Shown in pieces: positions 35,151-46,084 of a stretch of DNA of 64,000 nucleotides (position 1 is its first letter; every line of letters starts with the position of its first letter). The notes beneath the pieces are model-generated. The model saw only the letters and a list, made by a program, of their open reading frames with translations. It was not told where the DNA came from and searched no databases. The translations under genes were made by a program, and so were the position numbers. Origin of the DNA: Triglochin maritima (taxonomy: Eukaryota; Streptophyta; Magnoliopsida; Alismatales; Juncaginaceae); NCBI GenBank assembly GCA_963682175.1, contig OY821787.1:10518501-10582500 (forward strand), given 5' to 3'.

Positions 35151-35789
35151 CGTATGCTCTCCACTAATTTCCAGCAGGCACCAATCAGACATTGACTCAT
35201 GGCGTAGCGTGTCAAAGCATCTAAGAAGAGTGTTTGTCACTAAGTACTCAATTTTTTCATGTTATTGTGTACAATTTTATGTAATTGTGTCGTGTAAAAA
35301 ATTGAGTTGGTGAACTAGTTACCTAAGCGACCACATCTGATATGGGTTCTCCAAATCCAACAATGTCTTAGGGAGGAGTATCCACACCAGAGTTATGAAC
35401 TGATTTAGTGGGGGAGCATAAGGCAAGATGCACATCGTATTAGTGACTAGTGATATGTTCTTCAATTGTGTGTTCAGCACCTTATGAGTTGATTTAGTAA
35501 GCAATATAAGGTAATATGCATATCATATTAGTGACTAATATGATATGATTGGAGTTTTGTCATAGTGCATGTGGTCTCAAGTTAATTACACAACGAAACT
35601 TAATTACCATGAAGTCGAAACTTTCCATTAACGAACAAAATCGCCTATGGACATCTTGGTCTCATTACACTATGCAAAATAATTTATGGACGTCGAGCGT
35701 CACGGACGCTGAGGACGTGGATATTTGTTAGTGTTTTCTTTCCACGTCAACAATTTCCACGTAATTTTGGAATCATATATTCTGCTCCA
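35151..35789. other. Spacer, possible left end of a MULE
   Basis: A phrase with AATTGTGT, GCATATCATATTAGTGACTA and the like occurs twice in loose form (35400-35550). At 35690 GGACGTCGAGCGTCACGGAC then GCTGAGGACGTGG resembles the right end of the 20733 MULE read on the minus strand (GCGGACGCTAGCG, GGGACGCGGG), so it may be a MULE terminus. No matching right end was found. Confidence 0.35.
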
Positions 35790-36000
35790 CGGTTACTATG
35801 CAAATGAAGTTCACCCATCATGTCCCGGGATAATGGTGGTCTTTAAAATCTCGCAAAGATTGCACAAAGATAATCCTGAACTTGATTTGCAGAGAAAATC
35901 CTGGACGGTTACTATGCAAATAAAGCTCACCCATCACATCCGGGATAATGGTGATGTCTTTGAAATCTCGCAAAGATTGCCCTGAACTGGATTTGCCTCC
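35790..36000 (+). repeat. 118-bp tandem duplication
   Basis: GGTTACTATGCAAAT, CACCCATCA, CCGGGATAATGGTG and AATCTCGCAAAGATTG occur in the same order at 35791 and about 35908. Located directly upstream of the FAR1-like pseudogene. Confidence 0.75.
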
Positions 36001-36071
36001 TTATATTGATATTGCTTCCCTCTCTTTTTAGTGCGATTTCAAAGAACTTTCCTTATTCTACGCCAAAGACG

Positions 36072-38156
36072 ATGGGAATTGTTCCTCACGTTGATCAGCA
36101 GAATGATAGAGAGACATGTTCTTCTTCTATGCCATACGTGGGAATGTTGTTCAACTCAATCGAAGAGATTCGTGATTTTTATACATCCTTTGCGGATGTT
36201 AATGGTTTCATCATCAAAATTAGACATTCTCACTACGTGCATGGTGTTATTAACATGTGCACATTGACCTGTTCGAAGGAAGGTTCTCCACCCCCTAACC
36301 AAAGTAAGGTGAAGTCCATTCACGCCTTTCCATGCATGTAAACTTCCCTGCGCGTATTAGGGTTGCTGGTAACCCGATAAAAGGTTATGTTCTCAAAGTT
36401 GTGTGTTTGGAACATAATCATGAAATGTTGGATATTCGTCAATTTCGTTTTCTTCGCGGCAAACAAGAGATTTCAGAGGCCAAGAAAGCTCGAATCACCA
36501 CGAATGATGCAGGTGAAATTCCAGCTTCTAAGACCATGCAATTGTTGTTGTCGAAGTCGACGGTCATGAAAATGTCACGTTCATTGATAGAGACGTTTGG
36601 TAAGCATGAATATAACCCTAATGAACTTCAAAGGCTTGCCATGATCTTTCTAGTTGTTGTCTAGAATCATATTGCAATGGTTTCCAGAACATTGCCATAT
36701 AAGCTGTTGTCTGGAATGAGTTGATTCTGGAAATATTCTGTAAATACTCTGGATTACTTTTGGACTATGTATGGTCGTTTTAGTGTTACATTTGCATGCA
36801 ATCCAGAGTTTTTCCAGAATGTGTCAGAGTCCTTCCAGATTTAATTCATACATATTAGGGTCTTGAAATCGTATGAAATTCTCTGGATTTCTTCTAGAAA
36901 ACGTTCCTACGATACATTGTTGCATTTGCATTTGTTCCATAATTCATAATTTATCCATAGTCAGGCCAGACCTAAGCCAAACTAAATTCATACTTCTTTT
37001 TTTACAGGAAATCATTTGGATTTAGTCTGTACTTTTCCAGGAATAGGTATGGTCGTTATATTGTTGCATTTGCATTTGTTCAAGAGTGTGTCCAAAGTGT
37101 TTCCAAACTTATTCCAGACTAAATCCATACTTCTTTTTGTCTAGAAATCATCTGGAATTTGTATGGACTTCTTCTGTAATATGTCTGGTCGATATAGTGT
37201 TTCATATGCATTTGTTCCAGAGTGTTTCCAGAGTGATGCCAAACTTATTCCAGACTAAATTCATACTTCTTTTTGTGTGGAAATCATTTGGAATTTGTAT
37301 GGACTTCTTCTGGAATATGTCTGGTCGATATAATGTTTCATATGCATTTGTTCCAGAGTGTGTCCAGAGTGATTCTAGACTTATTCTAGACTAAATTCAT
37401 ACTTCTTTTCTTGTCTGGAAATCGTCTAGAATTTGTATGGACTTCTTCTGGAATATGTCTAGTCGAGATAGTGTTACATATGCATTTGGCCCATAGTTTG
37501 TCCAGAATGATTCCAGGATGTATCCTAAATCATTTTATATGTGTTTTCATATGCTAATGCATTTGTTCCATAGTTTATCCATAGTCAGGTCAGACTTAAG
37601 CCAAACTAAATTCATACTTCTTTTTTGACTGGAAATCATTTGGATTTAGTCTGGACTTTTCTTGGAATGTGTCTTGTCGATATAGTATTTCATATACATT
37701 TGTTCCAGAGTTTGTCCAAAGTGATGCCAGACTTATTACATTGTTGGTCTATGTGTGTCATTGACTGAGGAAGCATTTATGTCTCACGAAAGATATGAAG
37801 TAGTGATGAACTACTTGGACTACACAAAAGATCAAATCTCTATACAGTCCCCTCACATCAGTCGGTCTGCTAAATTGCCGACTGAGAATACCAAATCCAT
37901 TCAAGTGCTGAATCCTCTTCCAGTTAGCAAAAAAGGACGACCACCTTTGAATCGAAGAGTTTCTACCCAAGAGAAAATCTCGAAGTCTATTGTCAAGAAG
38001 AATTCTAAAGATAAAGGCAAGGCCAAATGCAAGGTTAATTCCCCGATTCATATAATTCCGTATCCAGAGGATCCAGATTATTCTTATTGGGATATGAAAG
38101 TTTATAATCCAAATTCCAAGTCTGAAATGTATTCACTTTCTGTTGTTAGTTTCTAA
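36072..38156 (+). pseudogene. FAR1/FRS-like protein: N and C parts separated by a minisatellite
   Basis: ATG at 36072 starts a frame with YVGMLFNSIEEIRDFYTSFA, the beginning of a FAR1 DNA-binding domain. A frameshift near 36330 moves it to the next frame, which carries PARIRVAG and VCLEHNHEMLD (the C/H zinc ligands) up to 36664. The MULE transposase and SWIM domains expected next are missing; instead there is a 1.1-kb minisatellite. At 37755-38156 a frame with LTEEAFMSHERYEVVMNYL, PLPVSKKGRPPLNRR and a Lys-rich tail looks like a FRS C terminus, ending at TAA 38154-38156. So both ends of an FHY3/FAR1-type protein survive around a repeat. Dead gene. Confidence 0.7.
36670..37745 (+). repeat. 137-bp degenerate minisatellite inside the FAR1-like pseudogene
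   Basis: The phrase TGGAATATGTCTGG or a near copy starts at about 37175, 37311 and 37449, a 136-138-bp step, and weaker copies extend on both sides. Shorter sub-motifs (TTCCAGAGTGT, ATTCCAGACTAAAT, ATACTTCTTTTT) recur within each unit. Confidence 0.8.
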
Positions 38157-39084
38157 TACATTCTTTGTAATTCTAAAGAATTGTTGGTTTTTGAATGGTA
38201 TTTTAATGTAGGTGTTTACATGTTAATCAATTGTCAAGCTATTATGTTATTCTTGATGCAATAAATTTTTCAGACCATGTGGAAAGACCCATTTTTCATA
38301 CCCTTATAGATCATTTACAGACAGTGTCTAGATTTTCCAGACATCATCCAATGAAATGGTTATAATGCCATACGTTATCCAGAATCCCCGCCCATACCGG
38401 GTCTATATATTCATGTGTTCCACACTTGTCTAGCCATTTTGTCTCGCTCATCATGAGTGCATTTGGAAAGGGTCCCGATGCACATATGTGATCTCGCATT
38501 TTTTTCCAGCGGTTACTGCGTATAGGAAGAATAAGTCACGTCCCGAGATCATGTGGATATCCTTGAAATTCTTTCAGATCGTGGGGGATATTTTTGGGTC
38601 GTGGTGATGACGTTGATCCATTTTCCAACACCATCTCCATCATGACTCTTCATTTCCCCATACATTCTAGAGTCGATCCAGAACCTTTCCAGTCCTGTGC
38701 CAGAACCTATACAACCTGGCCTATAGTCTTTCCTGAGCTTTCGAGACGAAAATCGAGCTTGTTTTCTTGACTTCTTCCCCATGCTTTTTCTCAGACACTA
38801 TCCAGCTCCATTGTAGGCGTCCGTCCAAACCCGATCCAGACCTTTCGAAATTGGAAAACGATTCGACTTTGATGCTCGTAGTTTAAATCCCTTATCTTAG
38901 AAGGCAACTTTACCTTACATCTTAGAATCCCTAAAATTTCCTCGTCCCCAACCGTTAATCATCATTCCAAAATAAAGAACCAACATGTCTTTAGTCATCG
39001 AAGTTTGCAGCATCAGCACTTCTAAGAATGTTTGGTATCCATTGCTATTATTGAAATAGACGGTGCACTTAGGGACCTCTTCTT
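38157..39084. other. Unassigned; possible promoter region
   Basis: No gene. A TATA-like GTCTATATATTCATG lies near 38401. CCAGA-type words continue from the minisatellite, suggesting common origin (38330-38410, 38680-38830). Confidence 0.35.
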
Positions 39085-41590
39085 TTGCAGGCAACAAATT
39101 ATTTTCAGCCGACCATGTACTCTTCAGAAACTGGGGACAAGGAGCTAAAGTGTTATCAGGCAACCAGATTGCTATGTTCAGGAGTACACCTTTTGGTCAC
39201 TTCCTCAAGATGTCAAAGATATCTGTAGACAATGACATTCTTGACTTTTTGGTCAAGAACTTTGATGTTGAAGCTTGCGGTTTCAAGCTGGGAGATGTGA
39301 TCGTGCCATTCACACCAACCCACGCCTCCTCCATATTGGTCTAAAAATGGGAGGCATTCCGGTAGACATGACCGCAAACACAACTGCTATTCGTGGAGGT
39401 AAAAAGTAGGGATCACATGAAACGTGTACTTGCAGACACGAAGAACACTGTGGACGATGCTGAGTTCATCCGGTTATTACTCCGTCTTCTTTTATCCCAT
39501 TTTCTTTTTTATGACGGTAGTCGTCGAATAGATGTCTGGTTACTACTGGCCGTCAAAAACCTGCAAGCCCTTGACCAATGTGATTGGATGGATTTTATTT
39601 TTCGATTTCTTGTCGATGGGTTGTCTGAAGCATGCGGTTTCAAGAATGCGCTCGAAGACTGGTCAGGTAACTAGATGCGTTGTCATTTTACAGGTGTGGC
39701 TTGGGGAACATTTAAAGATAAATATTGGGATTCCTCGTTCCAGACCCCTTGTAAATAGATGGGTTTCATAGATTGGTGGCGTGTGGTTTTCTAAACAACT
39801 ACGAAGAGTTGGCGTCACCCTCAGCCAAATAGAAAGTGGTCAGGTTGATCTCATAGAATTTGAGGAGATAAACCGAGACCACAATGACCAACCGGAGAGT
39901 AGTTACTAATGGTCAGACCCCCAAAGGGACGAACCACTACCTCCTTCCATTCCTGACCAAAGGATCGTTGTTGATAAACATTTTATAATAAGAGACCTAC
40001 TTCAAGAGGAAGTAAATTTCCTGGAGATGAAATTATAGTGGGTCAAAGCAGAACAAACAATTAAGGACTTGAAGAAAGAATTGTCTGATAAGAACTCAAT
40101 GAGTTGTCTCAAGTGGCCTTTGAAGTTGTTGATAAGAACTCCCATTTGGTTGAATTGAATAATCAGTTGGTCCAGACGGATGCCCAATTGGCAGAGAAGA
40201 CTACTCTTTTGGTTGAGAAGATCAACCAACTGAAAGATAAGGATTCCCAAGTAGCAGAAAGGGATGCCCAATTAGCCGTGAATGAGGTTCAGTTGGATGA
40301 GTTTACTGCAAAATTGGCTGAACAGAACCACCAAGTAACCATGACGGATTCCCTACTAGTAGAAAAGGATTCCCAGCTTCTACTTTGAGATGCCCAATTG
40401 GCCGAGAAAGAGGTACAGCTGGCATAGATAAATAAGCTTTTGATTGAGAAAAATAAGGAGCTATGTCAGCTCAATAATTATTTGGCTCAAAAAATAAAGA
40501 GATGGTTGAAGCTCCTACACATTTTAATCTGCCTGATGCCTTCATTATACCTACAAGTCTGAGGTCAGAAAGAAGAAAAAATAGAAGTTTACGAAAAACG
40601 TTTACGGAGGAGAAGGTATTACACAAGAGGAAGGGTAAAAATGATGAAGCATATTTCATGCAGAAAATGCTCAACTATGAGGGCCTCCTTTCCTCAACTC
40701 CAACTGAACTTCGGTCACTTCCAGTTGTGAATGCGGGTGGAGACATAGACCTCACAGCCATGTCTGGGTTGTCAGCTGAGGAAATAAATGTCATTTTGAA
40801 TTTGACATCCAGTACCATGGACATTGGGCAAAATATATGGTTGAATGATATTGCACAACTTAAAATGAGAGATTTTAGGGATCTGATTACCAAAGGTTCA
40901 GAATTATAAATAGATGTAAGTATTTTACATCTTCGGACATGTTTTTTCAATCACTTTGAATGACAATTGCTAACAATTTTAATTGATAGGTATTGGATGC
41001 ACTACTTTGTCTTTTGGAGGAAAGACAACCAAAAAGCTCTGGCTCGGACTCTGGAAAAGTTGTTGTCATTCCTTCTACAGTAACTTTAGGAATTGCTTCC
41101 AAGAGAGAAGAATTATACAAGAAATGATTGAAGGAAAATTATTGGTTTGGGACCCCAACCACTCAGTCATTGCACAACCACTTCTAGTCTCAGAGCACTG
41201 GTCCTTGCTATCTGTGTGCACGTCAATGCAATCAATCAATCAATCACACATTACAACAACTTATCTCGCGTTCTTGAAAAAGATGAAGATCCATCTAATG
41301 TATTTGGATCACACGAGGAATTGGTTGTTACTATGGCAAAGTTTTGGAAGCAATGTTTGGGTGTCGAATGGAAGCTGGGCTTTGAAAGAAAAATAATCCC
41401 AACACCAGGCTCAAGGTTCAAATGATTGTGGCACATTTGTAATCCACTGGGTAAGATGCTTAATGGGAGGTGCAGGTCCAACCTTGGAAAAGGATGTCAA
41501 ATATTTACACTCAGTCAGGGGCGAATTAGCAATGTACTTAATTTCATATTCAAGATTTAAAAGTCCCCTAACAAATATAGGATAGATTTG
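39085..41590 (+). pseudogene. Transposon-derived plant mobile-domain / coiled-coil / Ulp1-protease-like gene, frameshifted
   Basis: Three parts follow each other. (1) 39085-39760: PFGHFLKMSKISVDNDILDF, FDVEACGFKLGDVIVPFTPT and later LLSHFLFYDGSRRIDVWLL resemble the DUF1985 or aminotransferase-like plant mobile domain. (2) 40100-40480: strong heptad repeats (VEKINQLKDKDSQVAERDAQ), a coiled coil. (3) 41000-41590: a C48 (Ulp1-like) cysteine protease core with HW (His codon 41196-41198) and SNDCGTFVIHW (Cys codon 41427-41429). A plausible intron runs from GTAAGT at about 40915 to GATAG at 40989. Frameshifts near 39338, 39405 and on both sides of the 41230-41400 segment, plus several stops, kill it. 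Such proteins occur in Ulp1-bearing MULEs, so this is probably element-borne. Confidence 0.65.
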
Positions 41591-41819
41591 TTTTCTAGTC
41601 TTTCTTTTGTAAAGTTGTGCAATATGAACCATATATGTATAACACTCTTCATAGATTACAGAACTTATTTTGATCTTCACGTGTCCCTTATGAATCGTTG
41701 TTTATGTATGAATGTTTGTAACCTGTATCTCGATCTGGAATGACAGTTGATTGGCTTTGGGTTAACCGTCTCCATGTGGAATGACTCTGGATATAGTATG
41801 GATATAGTATGGTCTCCAT
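41591..41819. other. Short spacer
   Basis: Contains GGATATAGTATGGTC-like words in tandem next to the PPR fragment; no gene. Confidence 0.4.
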
Positions 41820-42365
41820 GTGACGTTTACTGCTTTGTTGGCTGGTTGTAGCCACTCAAGCCTTGTTGATCAGGGTCGAGTTTTTTTCAAGACAATGGTT
41901 TATGATTACAAGATATTTCCCCAAGAAGAGCATTACGCCTGCATGGTGGACCTTCTCGCTCGCTCCGGGAATTTTGAGGAAGCATTGGAATTGGTATCAA
42001 AGATGCCAATGGAACCGGGCACGAGCATTTGGGGGGCTTTACTCGGTGCATGCGTTGTGCATAAGAATGTGGACGTAGCAGAGTGTGCGGCTCGCGTGCT
42101 TTTCGAGATTGAGGGCTGCAATCCTAGTAATTACGTTGTTCTATGTAGCGTTTATGATGCATATGGGACGTGGGACGGTGTGGCTCGGATACGGACAACG
42201 ATGAAGGAACTCGGTATGGTTAAAATACCTGGTTGTAGTTGGATTAGTGTTAAGGGTAGAACGCATAGTTTCGGGCAAGCAGATTTTGCTCATGATCTTT
42301 CTGGGGAAATATATTGTGTTCTGCATGGTTTGCTGAAGAGATTGATGCTATGTGGTGACGAATAG
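41820..42365 (+). pseudogene. C-terminal fragment of a PLS-class PPR protein (last repeats plus E domain)
   Basis: The frame starts abruptly in mid-repeat (VTFTALLAGCSHSSLVDQGR) with no start codon or earlier repeats upstream. It includes YACMVDLLARSGNFEEALEL, a typical PPR helix pair, IWGALLGACVVHKNVDVAE, NYVVLCSVYDAYGTWDGVAR and PGCSWISVKG, which marks the E motif. It ends at TAG 42363-42365 with no DYW domain. Intact members have 10-20 repeats and act in mitochondria or plastids in RNA editing or processing. This is a 181-codon orphan 3' end, open in frame, right after transposon sequence. It is likely a captured or deleted copy rather than a working gene. Confidence 0.85.
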
Positions 42366-43924
42366 GATAGTTAGAATTGAATTTTTCCACTGCTATACTA
42401 TTGAATTTTGATCACCAAATTAAGTTCACGAAGCTAGATTTCACACCAGGACTTTTGTCACATCTTTGTCCTAAGACAATTGCAGCAGTCATGAAACGTA
42501 GAAAAGAAAGACGTGAAATGTTGCTTGGAATGGGTTGGAATTATACGAGGAATCGTAAATTGGAAATTCTAATATTGATGTATGTAAAAATGCAAGTTAC
42601 AAAATAATCGATTTCAATCATACACAGTAGGAATAAGGACTACTATTTCTTCACGTACTCCATTTCAACACCAGCTCAAAGATTACTCAGCAGTTACATA
42701 ATATGCAGAGGGATACAGAACATCGGACATCAACAATAAATCCTATCATAACGGTTAGGTATGATATCAACGTGATATCAATTGCTTTAATGAAACATAG
42801 TTGTCATTAAACATGTGGCCCATAATTAAGATCGCTAATATAAATCCCCTGCCAAGGTTATTTTGGTAGATCTGTTTTGGCGTAATGTTACCCAACATAT
42901 AGAAATCAAACAAAAAAGTGAACACCCACCTTCTAGAGTTAGTGTGCCTTGTACACACAAGTCCACGAGCAGAAGCACTCCAAAAAAGTGTCACGGGAGT
43001 CCAAATCGGAGAAGGAAAGTGGAGGCTACATATTGCTCGTGACCTGGATCACATTCACATTACAAATGGTGGCAACATGGTGTTTTCAATTATTTTTTTG
43101 TAGAGATGCTTCGTATCTTTCCATGACATTTCTTGGTCATCTGTTAGTGCTCTTCTTTGTATAACAAATGGAACTTTGAACATGACTATGTACGATTCTA
43201 ATTTCGTCAAGATCAGAATTGAACTTTATAAAATTTTCAATTGGACTGTGATTATATAGTTTTATTGCTTTATTATCTATTATACCACCTCTTATCAAAA
43301 ATAAAAATTAATTAATTGTAGCCCCACGTTACAAATTCAAAGGTCTGTACCCCATTTCATCTTTATAAAAGAAATTGGGTTTACGTATATGTATTTTTCT
43401 TCTTCACTTATTGGCAATGTTCTTCGTCCACTCCACTGTTATCCAAGGAATTGAGAAAAGATGTGAAGCATGGTGGGAATGAAAACACAATCGCTTCGGT
43501 TATTTAGGAGGATTGTACGATTAATATTTGATATTTAGGTGGATTGTACGATTAATATTTGCTATTGGAATTGTTAAAATTCTGTTTAGTGAGCCTGTGT
43601 AAAAAGAGAAGACGATAGATAGAGTACGAAAATGATCGGTTGATTAGAATCATTGTCGGATGGATTTTCACTATTATTTCCTTCAAAATAGACATCAATA
43701 AAAAATATTTAAAACAATCCTCATTTTGCCGGGGAACATACAGTTTTAATTGACTAAACCAGACGAAGCAGAAGTTGAAGTAGTTGATGAGTGACTCTAC
43801 ACCGAAATAACGTTTTTTGGTTAGCTAGATGCAACTGAAAACTGAATGGACTTGAGATGCAAGTTCGTATTGCACCTTATAACAACCAATAATCACCTTT
43901 AATAATTAAAATGAACTATTAGTA
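42366..43924. other. Intergenic, no gene recognised
   Basis: AT-rich with scattered short frames. A 61-codon frame at 42918-43103 (VQIGEGKWRLHIARDLDHI) does not match a family I can name. A 27-bp phrase with GGTGGATTGTACGATTAATA occurs twice at about 43508 and 43540. Confidence 0.4.
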
Positions 43925-45743
43925 TGTAAAGACCCTAACTTTGGGTAGGGATTAATTGTGATTAGGTTGGCTTAATGGTGGAGTTTTGCATGGGGAGTTG
44001 AGGAGGGAACAGAAGGATGCTGTTGTTGATGGGTTGGGAGACGTGAGAGGTGGTGAGGAGTATGGGCTGGAGTGTAGGGTTGTGGCTGGGTGATGGTGTT
44101 GGATTGGGTGAAAGGAAGAAACACATCTCTCTCTCTCTCTCTGTCTCTCTCTCTCTCTCTCACGATTCCTTTCTTCTTCCTCTCTTCGTTTCTTCTCTCC
44201 ACCCCTCCATTTTCCCTCATTCTGATCCTCGAGCTCTGGTGGTGAGGATTGTAGAGCAAGGCGGGCGTGCAAGCTAGAGGGAAGAGGTGTGAGTGGTGCG
44301 GACCGGAGTTAGTTGCGGAGCTCCAGTGTTCTTCGTCGTTCTTCGCGAAGAGGTATGCCGCTCCTTAGTGTGTTTTTGTTGTTAACTCTCGTGGGAGGGT
44401 TGTGTTGGTCGATCGGGGGAGGTCGGAGACCTCTCCGACGAAGAGTTTTGGTGAAAAACCTCGGCTGGCGCGAGGTTGAAGTCGACCGAATGTAGTGTAT
44501 TTTGTATGTTTGTTGTGTTTCGGTCGACCGGTTCCTTGTGTTCGGTCGACCGGAACTTAAGTGTACTGGATATTATGCATGTTTGCGGTCAACCGTTATA
44601 TGACGTAGAAATACTAGGATGCCCTATTAGTTTTCGGTCGACCGAGACCCCTGAGTCGGTCGACCGATAGTTTTAAATTGATGTTGACAAGACTCCGGGT
44701 TTTGACCTCGTTTCGGTCAACCGGTTTTAGAATTTCGGTAGACCGTTGGGACTTAAGTTTTGCGCAAATAGTTCGACTGTTTCAGACGTTCGGTCGACCG
44801 ATTCCCTTGAGGAAACGGTCGACCGAGATGGCTCTTTCGGTCGACCGTTTTTGCACAGGACTGAATTCTTGGTTCCCTTTTTGAATGCCAACTCTGTCTA
44901 CGGAAATCTGTGTCCTCGCCTTGTGCGTGAGCTGGGAGGTGACGGTGGGCGCGTTACGCGTGCCTGCCCAGGGACCGCCGTGTGGAAGAGTGTGGGTGTT
45001 CGGGACGCGTCACCTCCATGTATGGATCGTGACTAATATGATGGATTGATTGGACTCGTTGTAGAGTAGCAGGCCTGAGGGATCGCAGGTCCCAATGTAT
45101 GATGTTTGTGCGGGCACGCAACTGTCGTTGGGTGAGGTGACTACTGGCCCATGGGGCTACGAAGGTCGCTACCCTGCTTTTATAGCAGCGCGGTTGGTGT
45201 TTGCGGCTCGTGGAGCCTGATGACCTGGCAGACTTCAGTCTGGACCCGTCAGATGATGTGTCGGACGTATTGATGGACCACTGTTGCAGCGACGGTGATG
45301 CCGCCGATGTTGTTCCGGCGATGATGATTGATGGGTCGATGATGATGTTTCGGCTATGTTCCTCAGATGGGCACCTACTGTTTTCCTTACTGTTGATGAC
45401 ATTACATGCTACTAGTATGATAGATTCATTTGTACTACAGCATGCATATAGATGAGCTTGACATACTGAGTTTCCTTATGGAAACTCAGGCATTGTTGTT
45501 GCATGTTTTATTTCAGGACCGTATTAGGTTCTAGCGGGTGGATACTGAGGATGGAGGCGCGTTGGGATCGGATCCTCTTTCTGTATTTTTCTAGGTAGTA
45601 TGACTACTTGTATTTTCCCTTCCTGTACTCTGATGTAGTCGTACCTTTTGACAACTCTGATGTAATAGGGTGCACCATTTGGATATTTTATGAGTAACAT
45701 TTCCGTCTTGATGAGATAAGTATTAAAGAGGACATCCGTTACA
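43925..45743 (+). repeat. LTR copy B, plus orientation, near complete
   Basis: Begins TGTAAAGACCC and can end CCGTTACA, so the ends are TGTAA...TTACA; length about 1819 bp. It is collinear with copy C at 60230 (AATGGTG-AG / GCATGGGAGTTG, TTCTTCG-CG-AAGA-GGTATGCC, palindrome array, GTGTCCTCGC, CCTGCCCAGG, GGGCACGCAA-TGTCGTTGGGTGA, CTGCTTTTATAGC). A CT microsatellite (44131-44160) sits where copy C has a TTC microsatellite. The flanking five bases differ (TAGTA and CTTGA), so it is not a simple solo LTR with preserved duplication. Confidence 0.75.
44521..44847. repeat. Paired palindrome array, LTR B
   Basis: Exact CGGTCGACCG at 44521, 44543, 44635, 44657, 44791, 44816 and 44838. One-mismatch forms at 44586 and 44714 (CGGTCAACCG) and 44736 (CGGTAGACCG), and a weaker one at 44770. 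Pairs 44521/44543, 44635/44657, 44714/44736 and 44816/44838 are all 22 bp apart, and 44770/44791 is 21. Confidence 0.92.
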
Positions 45744-46084
45744 CTTGAAGTTGTAGAAACGGAATGTCTGGACATTAAAAGAAAACGTAGCGTTCAATTT
45801 TGCAGAGGAACAGTTCTAAAGTCACCAAGAAGCCCAGGACAGAGACATTGACTTCATGTAGCCACAACCGTTCTCAATTTAGTGGCATTATTATTTGTCT
45901 GAAAGCAACATTTAACATTAACGTATCCAACGTACCATTCACTCACTAGTCACTACAAATCTATTACATCCAAACTATTCTGTTCTGTCAGATGAACAGA
46001 AAAGGCAAGCAAAACCCCCAAAATTAACAAGCTAATCAGGATTTAAAAAAAAATAGTCGATTTATTAGGGAATAAGGAAAAATA
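45744..46084. other. 3' flank of the pectinesterase gene
   Basis: Downstream of the minus-strand pectinesterase stop codon, so it should hold its 3' UTR and polyadenylation site. Nothing else recognised. Confidence 0.4.
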
